From assembly GCA_903772945.1 (NCBI GenBank), contig CAICTM010000166.1, positions 38,133 to 102,132 on the forward strand: a DNA stretch of 64,000 nt, in the 5' to 3' direction. Below, in pieces: positions 52,636 to 63,405 of the stretch. The DNA comes from Seminavis robusta (lineage: Eukaryota; Bacillariophyta; Bacillariophyceae; Naviculales; Naviculaceae). Both the position numbers and the translations under genes were made by a program. The notes beneath the pieces were generated by a model. That model did no database searches, was not told the DNA's origin, and was given only the letters and a program-made list of their open reading frames with translations. Every line of letters begins with the position of its first letter. Positions within the stretch are counted from its first letter, which is position 1.

Positions 52636-53316
52636 TTAGCAGACTGAGATCCTTCGGTGGACGCATCGTTGTTCTGCCCTCTCAGGAGCGTTTGCTCGCT
52701 TGTTGGAAGTTGGTTGTTGTCCTTTGAAAGGAACTGGGAAGGGTGTCATGGGAGGAAGAGGAGGCAGAAAAGCCAGGCACTCGTCACCGGCATAAGCGCG
52801 GATAAAGTCTCGTTGGGCTTCGACTCGAGCCACTTGAGCAGCCCAGTTCGAGCATTTGGCGGCCAGGAGAGCCACACGGCGAGGATCACTGAGCTTGCGT
52901 TGCGCGGAAACGACAAACTGCAGAGTGACCAACTTGCGCTTTTGGCGGGCAGGTGACTTGCGGAGTTCCAAGCCACGGCAAACGACGGGAGTATCCAAAG
53001 AAGTGCTGGAAGTACGGAGCTTGCGGCAGGTTTCTCGTGCTTGTTTGTGAAAGGCGTTGATTTCGGCGGCCTTGTACCAATAGGCATCTCGTTCTGAGGC
53101 TGTCATGGCCGAATGAGGTTCCACAAACTGAACACTGCAGGTCTGTGTGAAGGCCACACGCTTCTTGGGGCTGTAGCTGCGAGGAGGCAACATGGTGATG
53201 CTGGAAGTGTATCCACTTTCTTGTTGGGGTCTCTTTGCTGTTTCGTATGCTCTGGAGCATGAAGAGGATGGTGTCACGTACATATCGAAAGTTGTGGTGA
53301 GAGCAGGAATGCACAT
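52636..53316 (-). CDS. Diatom-type conserved protein, unknown function
   Basis: The first ATG is at 53316, giving 226 residues; the longer frame begins at a non-ATG codon. The layout resembles a protein set I associate with diatoms: an N-terminal disordered part, then KRVAFTQTCSVQFVEPHSAM, ASERDAYWYKAAEINAFHKQ, ARETCRKLR, VVCRGLELRKSPARQKRKLV and CSNWAAQVARVEAQRDFIRA with a short Pro/Phe-rich end. The invariant-looking W-Y and C-R-G-L-E residues and helical periodicity suggest a small helical adaptor. Function is unknown. Confidence 0.75.
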   Translation of the reverse strand: MCIPALTTTFDMYVTPSSSCSRAYETAKRPQQESGYTSSITMLPPRSYSPKKRVAFTQTCSVQFVEPHSAMTASERDAYWYKAAEINAFHKQARETCRKLRTSSTSLDTPVVCRGLELRKSPARQKRKLVTLQFVVSAQRKLSDPRRVALLAAKCSNWAAQVARVEAQRDFIRAYAGDECLAFLPPLPPMTPFPVPFKGQQPTSNKRANAPERAEQRCVHRRISVC

Positions 53317-56300
53317 TGTGTGTTGATTGCGTTCAGTTGCCACGAAAGGGTTTCGATCAATCAGTGTGATTCCAGACAGGGAGACAATTCAAGTCACAGG
53401 GGTTGCGATTGACTCGGGGTTTTCTGGAAGCTTCAGATCAGGATTGTGCGCCTGAGCTTTGGTCTCTGTGCTTTCCGTGTCTTTCGTGAACTTGTCAAGT
53501 GATGAAGCTCTGCGTGTGAGTAGTTTTGTCGAGACCTGTGTAACAAAGGACACTTTTGCACTGACAAGGTGCTCTTTTCTGTTCTTGTGCCAATCTAACA
53601 TACCAGTCGTGGAGGCTGCTTGGAGCTCCCACACCCTTATCTCCCTTCTGTGCTGTCCTGATGACCCTGTATCGTACCGAAGTTGCTTTGGTACTTAGAT
53701 GCTTTGAAGGCAGGGCTTAAAGCTCCGGATACCGGCATTAGATTGTGGTAGTGGTACCATTATCGAGGTACGATCGTACTAACATCAGATTCTGCTATGT
53801 CCTTACACTTTACCAATCACCTTACACCTTTAATATAAGAAACACTCTACTCTCATTTGCCTTTTAGAACTTTTCGTTGAGCTAGTGGTACCGTACCAGT
53901 ACCGGTACCTGGTAAGGTAAACACATCTTCCAAACTTATCCCTTTCCCATCCCGGTAGAATACTATACATTATCAATGTATTGATACAATGGCATTCATT
54001 ATGTACACAAACGCGACTTTGAAATTGTCCCAAATGGCAATAATTTATTTGTCAAGCAACAGACTGATGATTGCTTGCCTATAAGATGGCAGGCCCACCG
54101 TACCGGTGGTAAGGGAAGAATGAGTGGCACCATCTCGCATAGCACCAAAACAAATCTAGTTCGAGCTAGAATAGTATTCCGATGTTTCCTTGAAAAATTA
54201 AACTGACGGTTGATCTGGAGCTAAGAAGTCGCGAGTACTATTGTGCTTCTGGGAAGATACGATGTCTACTACGATAAATTCTACACGTAGATAGGTACCC
54301 CAGTCCATTCTGAGTAATATATCTTATAAATAGGGTATTATCTGAGTGATACAAATAGCTCAATCGCGGGTATCTATTCATGAAACTATTGAGTAGTCTA
54401 CTATTTTACTATAGGTATCCAAAGATACCCAACCTGTGCACTGTGCAGTGTTTGGACCGCTAAGCTCGTGGTTTGCCCAGGCCCTGTGTGCAGCAGCGCC
54501 ACCGCTAATGGTGGTCTTGAGCCTGGGGTACAGTACCGTAAGAGGGAGGGATCCGGAATACATGGACTTTTAGTAGGAGATTCTTCTTTCAGCCTTTCAC
54601 AACAATTAACATAAAGGCGCCTGAGCATTTATTTTACGTGAATGTGGGAAAACTGGTAGCAGCTCTGGTACCAGTACCATACGCCATACGCAGTGTAGAT
54701 CTAGCTGTTCATGCTTCTGTACCGGTAGTCTAGCTACCAGCACCTGCACAGTGCATAGCGCACACGACTGTACTCCCAGCTCCCAGGAAATAAATACTCG
54801 AGTACCAACCACACAGCCACATAACACACAAGACATACTGGAGACTGGAGTAGTATTCTACTCTACTCTAGCTAGTATCTAGTAGCAGCTATGCATACGC
54901 ACTTACTACATGTACTAGCTAGCTAGTGCGGTAAGAACTTGCTTTTGCTCGACGATGTCTGGTGTCAGGTGTCTGGTGGTGGGTGGTTGGAGCTTAAGGG
55001 TGATAAAAGCCAAGCAATAAAAGAAAAGCTGCCCAAGCAAACCTTTGGAAAGCATGATGTCCAAGGAATGAATATATTTAACAATTAGGATTGAGAGATT
55101 AACAAGAACGCAAAAGTTTCTTGCAAACCGACACGCACAATACCGAAGCGATACTAGCTAGCTAGTACTGAAGAAATGGCCATCGCCAGTCGCCAAGGCA
55201 GCTCAACCTCTGGCCACTGGCTGCGTGGCTGGTCCAAGACTGCAACAATGCTACAATGCTTGCCACCGGCACCAGTGGCCAAACCAGCGTCGCACCAAAG
55301 CAAATCCTTGCTGTGGGATCTACTCTAGCAGCCTGGCACCACGAGACAAAGCCTCTGTGTGTGCTCGCTACAAGCAACTGCGAGAAGCAGTTCCGACGGA
55401 GGATGCATTAACATGGCTAGACTTTGTTTCTTGTTCATACCAGCTACGGCTTTCTGGTGGTTCATAGCTCCCAATGACACGCCTTCTTTTCTCATCCAGG
55501 GAGGATACTCAGTGGTGAAGAGGTAAGGTAGTTTAGAAACAGCGCTTAGCCAAGTCCAAGATGCTAGGCCTGGCTGTTGGTTGGTTGACTGACCTGACTT
55601 TAGTACAAGCCCGTCGAATTGTCCGTTCTGTGGCGGCCTGTTCTTACGAGCGGAACACACTGTACCCTGTACCCTCTTTTCGGGGATTTATTTTTCTTCC
55701 TAGTAGGCAAGGCAATATCCATAGCTATCCATACAGCAACGCCTTGTCAGCCTGCTCCATGTCCACTCGGACCGGGCATGGAACTTTCTCATGAGACTTG
55801 AGACCTGAGACCCCTTTCGCCCTGCGATCACTGCCGAGAAGCCTGGGTCGAATAGAAAGTTAATCCAGCTAAGCGGTCAAAGAGAATCACAGAAGTCGAC
55901 GCGTCACTGTACCGGTACCGTTAGCTGGTACCAGGTACCGGTAGCGCACACGTAGCCCCTGGGCAAGCCACGACCAGTGGGAGAATTTGGTTTGAAACCA
56001 AGAGTGTTGGGCCTAGCTAGCTGACTAGCTAGCTAGCTAGCTAGAGTGGGTCGTCCTGGCATAGAACCATAAGTGGGCTCTGGTGTTGGGCCCAGAGTGG
56101 AACCAGGATGGGGCCCAGCAATCGTCCAAAGGAGGGGCTCAGCATGGGCCCTCCTTGCGCCGCTTCCCCTGGGAGTTGGCGGAGCAATGGGGTCCGGAGT
56201 GGGTCCTGCTGAACAAGAGTTGGCCTTAAGTGGAAGCAATCAGGAAGGGTGGGCCTGTAGATTTTCAAGGGGTGAGCTCAGAGTGAGTGCTTGAGTAGAA

Positions 56301-56895
56301 CCAGCCAGGAGTGGGGCCTGGAGGAGAAACAGAGGTAGGTCCTTGAGTAGGCCTGGTGTGGGTTCAGGAGTGAAACCAGAAGTGGGGCTTGGAGATGCAT
56401 GTGAACCAGACCTGGGCACAGTTGGCAAGCAGCTGGTAGCGAGAAACGCCCCTACCAAGCAAGAATGTGACGAGTTTGTTCCAATGCGACCGCGGCTGCC
56501 GCTACATTGCATGCCCAGCTAGACTTTCGAGAGTTACTTCCTCGCTCTGCGGGTTATCCTTGCTCACAGCTCCTCTACTAGACTTTACCGTACCGTAGTT
56601 GTGCGGTACAGGGAGAACTCATTTCACAGTGTAATTTGCTTCTACGGTGCTTTTCCAGGCCAACTCGTATTGCCACTATTCCTGCCCACACTTAGCACCA
56701 AGCAAGTGACCTTCTGTACGAGTACCGTCACCAAATCATGAATAGAAAAAGGTGTGCATGCACCACAAGCCGTTCGCAACTTCGGACGCGAACAAAGCGC
56801 AAAACGAATTCCCTCGCTGCTCTAGCTAGCCATCATCTCACAATACTCTATATGCAAAGTCTTACGTTTAATTTACGCAGTACCAGCAGAGTACT
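53317..56895. other. Long gene-free stretch
   Basis: About 3.6 kb with only weak, short frames in both orientations. It is AT-richer around 53700-54400, has dense GGTACC/ACCGGT and CTAGCTAG palindromes (53890-53915, 54700-54920, 55905-55945, 56010-56045) and a degenerate GC-rich minisatellite at 56040-56400. I see no gene, RNA or transposase. Confidence 0.55.
56040..56400. repeat. Degenerate GTGGGCCC/GGGGCC minisatellite
   Basis: Repeated words such as AGTGGGCTCTGG, GTTGGGCCCAGAGTGG, AGTGGGGCCTGGAG and AGTGGGGCTTGGAG recur at roughly 25-45 bp spacing. Units are too diverged for an exact consensus by eye. Confidence 0.5.
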
Positions 56896-59454
56896 CTATA
56901 GCGCTTTACTACTTGTTTCGGCGAGATCCAATGCCAACAGCGTGTCCGAGAAGTCCGACATGGCCGAATGAGCTGAGAAAGAAGCCACCGAGGCGCCGGA
57001 ATGCAGAGACATAGAAGCAATGGATTGCGACATGGCACTGATACTGTAATTTGAGACGTGACTTCGGGCAGAGACCGATTGATCCCCACGTGCATATCGT
57101 GCCGATGCTGGAGCATACGCAGCTCCTCGTGCGGACGCCCGGGTACCAGCAAGAGAATTGGCCAAAGAAGCCCCGGAGAACACAGAGAAATCCATGCCAT
57201 CTTTGTGACTGCGGCGGCCGTCGCGATTGTTGAAACTGGCATAGGAGAAACCACTCATGATAGAAGCATCCATGCCGTCCAAATGCTGTGCTTCGGCCTG
57301 TTCTCGCCGTTGCAACTCGTCCTCTGCCTCTTGTAACTGCTGCTGTTCGAGCTGTTGTTGTTGCTGTTGAGCCTGCAGCTGTTGCTGTTGTTGCTGGGGG
57401 AGTTGTTGGAGTTGCTGTTGTTGCTGCAACTGAGCCTGCTGTTGGAGCAAAAGTTGCTGTTGGAGCTGCTGTTGTTGGTATTGTTGGTTCAGTTGACGGA
57501 AGTTGTTGGCGTCGCCTCGAATTCCACCTCCAAGAAGAGAATGCTCCGTCATGCTCATATCTTCTCTGATCAAGTTGCTCAGATCGTTGTGCGACGACGT
57601 TCGACCAAAGATGGCGGCCGCCTGTGGCATGGTTTGTCCCGAGAGATCGCTCCTCGAAGTGACGCTGTAGTTGTTGAAACCGTTGCTGCCCCGACTTCCC
57701 GAGTAGACGGAACCATTTCCCGAACCCATGGCGCCGTTTCCAGAGCCAGGGCCGCGAGCAGCATTTTGGAACATGCCAACGGCCGGAGGGCCCATGTTAT
57801 TGTTGGCGTTGTTCATGTTCATGGCAAGTGCCGCATTGTTGTTCATGGCGGCCAACGCTGCTGCATTGTTCACTCCACCGTTCATGCCCGCCGCCGCCAG
57901 TTGCTGTGCTTGAACACTATTGAGCATGGCGAGTTGTCTTCGGTACGACGAATCACCCGCTGTCAAGCTCGAGACACCATCGGACAATCCCGAGAGAAGA
58001 GAGCCTCCCATTTGCGAGTTGGTAAAGCCACTCAATCCCGAAACGGAGCTTCCGTGAGATCCCAGAGTCATCTCTGAGGGTGGGTTGAACCCACGCCCAA
58101 AGACGTCTCCGCCGTTGTTCATCATCATGTTTCCATTTTGCATCTGCTGGGCGTTCATCATTTCCATGGCCTTCTGGGACATAGCACCTTGCCCTCGCAG
58201 CGAGAACTGACCATGTCGCAGAGTAGCAGACGAGTTGCTACTTTGCGCTGATGGTGGGAAAACTTGCTGCTGCTGAGGGGTTCCAGTGGAGCCTGGCAGG
58301 GAGACTTGTGCCATGGAGTTGCCAGAGGAGGGAATGACTTGCTGAAACTGCAACTGCTGCTGCTGTTGTGCTTGTTGCTGCTGCTGTAGCATTCTGGCTT
58401 GTGGTTGCATGGCACCCACACTGTTGTCTTCCCCTCGCTTGTTGGATCGGGTAGTGGGCAAGACAATGACATGCTTCTTGGGACTTCCGTCACTGTTGGC
58501 AGGTTTGAGCTTGGGGGAGCTCTTAGGAGCCGCCTTTTTGTTGCCTTCCGGTTTCTTGTCAGTCTTCTTGTCACCATTGTCTCCCTTTTCGTTGCCATCA
58601 ACATCCTCATCGAGTTCTTCTCGAATGTCTGGAGCATCCTCACGCAGTGCCTGACCGACCTTTTTGATGGCCTTGGCATCCCCAATGTCCCACCACATCC
58701 CGGTGTCGGAGTCTTCCTTCAAGAATCGACCCGATGGTTCCATGTTTCGAATTGTCTGCACCACCCCCGCAGCAATGTGAGCCTTTTCCAGCTTCTTGGT
58801 GGACTTGGCCAGATAGTCCTTCTTGGTGTCATTGACAATGTCGCGGAATTGGACATTTCCTTCGTGAGAGTTGATTCTTCCACCTCGTCCGCAGAGACTG
58901 AGAAACGAAAGGAGGAGGGTGGGATGAGCGAGTGAGTACAGGTGTGTCTCCATCAGACCACTTGAGAGCACAAGAGACACTTACACATCATTCTGGTTGG
59001 GCTCTGCGACAGGGCCAATTCCCCGCGGTGGAACCAGCACTTCCGGTCTTGGTTGTGCCTTGGATTTCTTACCGACTCCACTCCACGAGGCAAAGTTTTG
59101 GACGACCGTCGCGGCTGCCTGACGGCGTTGTCTCTTGCCCGCTGGATTCTGTTCATCATCAACAACAGTCGCAGCAGCAGCAGTAGATATTGAGGAAGCA
59201 GCAGTGGCAACAGTCGCAGCCGTTGATTCCGTCATGACCGTCAAATCATCCGCATGATCACGACGATGTTTTTTCAAAAAGGGCATAATGTTTCGTGATG
59301 TGTGAAGACCAAGGAGTGATCGTCGTTGGCGTGGCAGAGGAGGACCCATGGTACCAGTAGCAGTGGTGGAAGGACGGTTGAGAAGCGATCGAAGCAGGAG
59401 TAAAGAGGACACACGAGGTGTGGTCGAAGAGGACCCATTGCCGTAGTAGTTCAT
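56896..59454 (-). CDS. DUF6824 domain protein (paralogue 4)
   Basis: Exon 1 is 59454-58985 and exon 2 is 58897-56896; the 87-bp intron is phase 2, giving 823 residues. The start is the first ATG (MNYYGNGSS). The N-terminal Arg/Leu-rich stretch may be a mitochondrial or plastid-like extension. GKRQRRQAAATVVQNFASW is shared with paralogue 1. The domain reads PPRGIGPVAEPNQNDVLCGR, GGRINSHEGNVQFRDIVNDT, KAHIAAGVVQTIRNMEPSGR, then WWDIGDAKAIKKVGQALRED. The remaining 500 residues are low complexity: Gln runs (about 57345-57480), Met/Asn/Gly-rich segments, and Ser-Ala repeats ending in SDFSDTLLALDLAETSSK. The pattern is that of a nuclear regulator; the role is unknown. Confidence 0.88.
57345..57480 (-). 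repeat. CAG/CTG-rich stretch coding poly-Gln
   Basis: Imperfect GCTGTTGTTG units encode long Gln runs broken by Leu in DUF6824 paralogue 4. Such arrays are prone to length change. Confidence 0.85.
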
Positions 59455-61008
59455 CGTGAAATTTTTCAGTGAGGCGAATACGCAAGACCACAATCAATCA
59501 AAGAAATTATGGAAAGACCAGGCGTAGGTGTGAGATGGGTTGATGGGGTTTGGTAGATCCGACCAAGTATTAACAAACAAAAAATGAGGACAAGAAAGCG
59601 AAGAAGGAGTGAGAAAGGGAAAGGGCCGCAACAACTTTGAAACGATTGGCAATCGATCTTGCCAAACCAGTACGGGACATTTGGCCGTAGCTTCTACATA
59701 CGAGCCTGGCCAGTACTGGTCTACTAGACACACGAGCGACGGAAGGACGTACCATGACGATACCCGGTGTTGCGGTTGTTGTTGGGGTGGTTGCCACGGT
59801 TGCTTCTATTCAAGGGACGATCGACTATCAATGCGTTCTCTTGCAGCCAAGTAGTGTCGATGGTTGTTGCTCTTCTTGTTTCAAAGGGGGGGTTGGTTGC
59901 GAGCGCTTCGATAATGGGCGTTGGAGCGCTTTGTTGCTGCGGCGGCGTCGGGAAATGGAGAAAAAGACTCGACGCTGAAGGCCATTGCCGCGCTGTGCCA
60001 CCAAAAAGACGTGAAGTAACCCAGTCCAGCATTCTTACTTGGCTGGCCGGCGTGAGTATTATCCCTAATGACCTGACGACAGAGTCGTACGGGTTAACAA
60101 AGGTTCAACAGCCTTTCTATTCTGGGGTCTACTTGTTTTAGGAGTTCCCTCTCCTTTAAATGATTTCGCGCGTTTGCCTTCTTTCAATTGAAGGATGCTT
60201 TTTCGCACGATTTTCTTCTGAAATGGAATTAGGGGGCTTTCTGTACCACTTCACGCAAGATTCTAAATCCCCAATTTACTGAGCTTTTACGGGCTTTTCT
60301 CTAAACCCCTTTTGGGGCCTACTATTTACGGCCCTCCAACCCAAAGCAATCTCGATCTTGCAAAATCAATCTTTCATTTTTGGCTCTCATCTTTCATCCT
60401 CCATTGATCTAGTAGAAGACAGATGATGATGACAAACGGCCAACTCGGAAGCGCGCTCTCATCGATCTTGCAAAATCAGTCTTTCATCTTCGACCTCCAC
60501 ATCCAGGGGATTGATTCTTTACTATCACAGACAGAGGATTGATGTGGTTGGGGACCAAAAGCCAACAGACGCCACAAAGGGAAGAAAGATTGGGTGGACA
60601 AAGACCTCTGGTTACGAGTCCGTTGACACGATTGTCTTGTGGTGTTTGTACTGTAGATCCTCGAAGGATGAAGCTGTACATACACAATGAAACTAAGAAA
60701 TCCCCGCAAAAAGTATAACGAAGGTGTGGAGAGTAAGTGATATGTTTGATGCTTTTTGCGTCCCCTCCATCTCAGGCTCTTCACTGCGGTACCGGTGCGT
60801 TGAAAGGTACCGTAAGCCTCTATCTACGAACGAGCCGAGGAACCAATCACTGGTACCAGTAGCGACCTCCTTTGGGGCCCAGTTTAGTCCTTCGCTTCTT
60901 GGTGGCTACTAGCTAGCTAGTAGCTAGCATTTGATAAAATCTTACGTTCTTATCTCCTCCAAGAGGGGCTCCGCTTACGTCACACTCGGTACCAGGTACC
61001 TGGTACCT
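59455..61008. other. Intergenic, no gene confidently recognised
   Basis: Includes the promoter of DUF6824 paralogue 4. A minus-strand frame at 59724-60032 (MLDWVTSRLFGG, Asn/Arg-rich) could be a short upstream exon or gene but has no domain. GATCTTGCAAAATCA occurs twice (60354 and 60464) in a loosely duplicated segment with a CTTTCATCTT word. Confidence 0.45.
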
Positions 61009-61452
61009 GGGTTACTCGGCATTCTGTCTATTTAAGCTATTGTATCTGATTACAGAGTTGCCTAAATGTTCTATGCTCCTTAGAAAAAATGGCTTATGTC
61101 TCACAATGTCTCACTTTGTCTACCAATGTCTCACAATGTCTCACTTTGTCTACCAATGTCTACCAATGTATCACTTTGTCTACTAATGTCTACCAATGTC
61201 TCACTTTGTCTACACAGTACAGTAAAACAGTACAAAATGTCTCACTTTGTCTACCAATGTCTCACAATGTCTCACAATGTCTCACAATGTCTCACTTTGT
61301 CTACCAATGTCTCACAATGTATCACTTTGTCTACTAATGTCTCCTAAAGTCGCACAATGTCTACTTTGTCTACTTATGTCTACTAACAGTGTGTAGACAT
61401 TTACATAAGGATCACTTAATCGCCAAAACACTGACAAAATGCCGAGTAACCC
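61009..61452. mobile_element. 444-bp MITE copy B
   Basis: This copy is 444 bp, the same length as copy A. It begins GGGTTACTCGGCATTCTGTC and ends GACAAAATGCCGAGTAACCC, which complements the left end of copy A perfectly. The 10-bp words (AATGTCTCAC, TTTGTCTACC) fill about 61095-61380, with the order of variants changed relative to copy A. It sits within a GGTACCAGGTACCTGGTACC palindrome tract. Confidence 0.88.
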
Positions 61453-62187
61453 AGGTACGACTGTACCCCCAAAAACTGAAAGCTTTGCCATCATCAACCC
61501 GCGAAACCCGTTGTTTCAACCCGCGTGCGGGTTAATGCGAGTCTGCAACGGGTAGTGACACATCGGTTCAGAGGGGCCATTAGCTGCCCGGCGCGCATTT
61601 TCGTGCTATCGTTCCGAAGCATTTTCCTCAAACGAAACATTTAAGCCGAAATCCCTGTTATACAAGGCACAACATGTTGTAATGTCTTGGTCAAATTGCT
61701 AATTAGAATGATAAACCATTCAAACATGCTTGGAGGCCTCGGAACGTTCCCCTGAAACTCCGATCCAAAAAAGGATGCTTTCCAGAAGATTTGTTAAGTC
61801 TTTCGCCAAGCTTGCCCGGCGCTTATTGTCCTCTTTCCTTTTGTCCGAACCTATGTGGGGACTTCGTGGGTTCGTGCGGGTGAATGAGGGTTTGTGACTA
61901 GATTGTGAGTAACGAATCATGGGTAAATGCGAGAGGGTGCGGGTTATTCTATCTCCTGAGACGGCGCTCCTCTTGGTTACCCCCTCAGTTGCACTCTGAA
62001 ATCGATTTGCCGGCGTTCACTATACGAAAAAACAGTAGGAACATGTCAGTTGCAGAATCAACGGTCATGTGTATCATTAAGTAACAGGTTCTCTTTCGAA
62101 AGATTTAGATCGATTCGTGGATAAAAAGAACCGTTGAAGTTACTAAGGTTATGGTGTATTTTGTTGAAGACAAGCTGACGTTCTCCG

Positions 62188-62835
62188 GTTCAGACGAGAA
62201 AGCCTTCCCCATTGAAAATGGACCAGATCGGGAAGGTTTTCTTTTCTCGGTCGATGACGATCAAGTTGGAAGAAATTGAAACAAGAAGAAGTCTCCGGTT
62301 TTCCTCAGTACCAGAATAGAAGAGAAACACATACTCATTTGTTACTTTCTGTTCTCTCACTGCCGACGGCCGAAGAAATCCCATTGTTGACTCGATCTTT
62401 CGATTGATCGATTGATCGAACGATTGGTACCGTACAAGGTAAGTCTATTATCAAGAGTGTTGTTGAAGGTGTAGAGTTGAAAGCCATCCCTCATTCATTT
62501 CTATGGATCATGGGCAGGCAGTCAGATCTCGGCCGTCAATGGGTGAATTGTTTTAATTATTCGAATCGAATCGATCACACCTCTATTATCCAAGCCTCAC
62601 TCAAGCCGGTCGTGTTCGGTGCAGATTCGAAAGCCATCCCTTATTGAATCCTATGGACCATGTGATGGCAGTCAGTTCTCGGCCCATGACGACCAAGTTG
62701 GTACAATTTGATAAGCAAGAGTAAGTCTCCGGTCGTCTGCAGTTGAGCACAGAAAACAATACTCATATCTATTTGTTGTTTTCTCTGGTGTACTGCGGAC
62801 GGCCGAGGAAATACCATTGTGGATGGTCGATCGCT
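62188..62835. repeat. Diverged tandem duplication, ~430-bp spacing
   Basis: Segments at about 62190-62400 and 62620-62835 share GAAAGCC, ATGACGA-CAAGTTGG, AAGTCTCCGGT, ACTCATTTGTT-like words and CGGACGGCCGA. A shorter third copy of the first part lies at 62475-62535 (GAAAGCCATCCCTCATT). Similarity is perhaps two-thirds by eye. Confidence 0.7.
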
Positions 62836-63193
62836 CCTGATAAGAAGAGGAAGAGGTTGCCGTTACGGAAGAGGCTCTGTTAACTCAAGCCCTATCAGCA
62901 GCCTGAACGGAGGAGATCGTCGTCGAGTCATTGAAAAGGGAACATGAGCGAGCCAACAATACACAAGAGAGTGGATCCTACTACTGGATTTATCCCCCCA
63001 GTGTTATTTCGTAGTGTTTTGGTGGTGATTCATGTGTCGGTACAGTACCCACTTTCCTGTATGCACAAGTCCTCGGGCGAACGACTTGCTTCTTTCGTAC
63101 GATAAAGATAGATAGATAACTCATAAGATAATAGATCATCGATTACCGACCAATAGACCACTCCTTTCATTAGATAGACACTTTATAGATCAA

Positions 63194-63405
63194 TAGGATT
63201 GACAATATTCGGTTGTGTATATATTCATCATAGGGATCCAATGCGAGGTACTTATACCGGAGTGTAGTGAGCAAAGTGGAACCTGAGTGTGCTCGGTACT
63301 GTTGCCACTGTCGCCGATGTAACTATATGGCAGCCGGCTACAATGGCTGGATTGACAATCTTCGGTTGTGCATGAATTCGTCATGGATCCAATGTGAAGT
63401 AACTG
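63194..63405. repeat. Diverged tandem duplication, ~155-bp spacing
   Basis: GGATTGACAAT, TTCGGTTGTG and GGATCCAATG occur in the same order at about 63197-63244 and 63350-63392. Confidence 0.7.

Noticed and set aside
59724-60032. Minus-strand frame of 102 codons upstream of DUF6824 paralogue 4
   Set aside because: Has an ATG and a donor-like GTACGT near its end, but no acceptor joins it convincingly to the next gene; kept only as a remark.
61089-61347. Plus-strand frames translating to MSHNVSLCL-type repeats
   Set aside because: They are the 10-bp minisatellite of the MITE read in different frames, not a gene. The same applies to the frame at 34980-35165.
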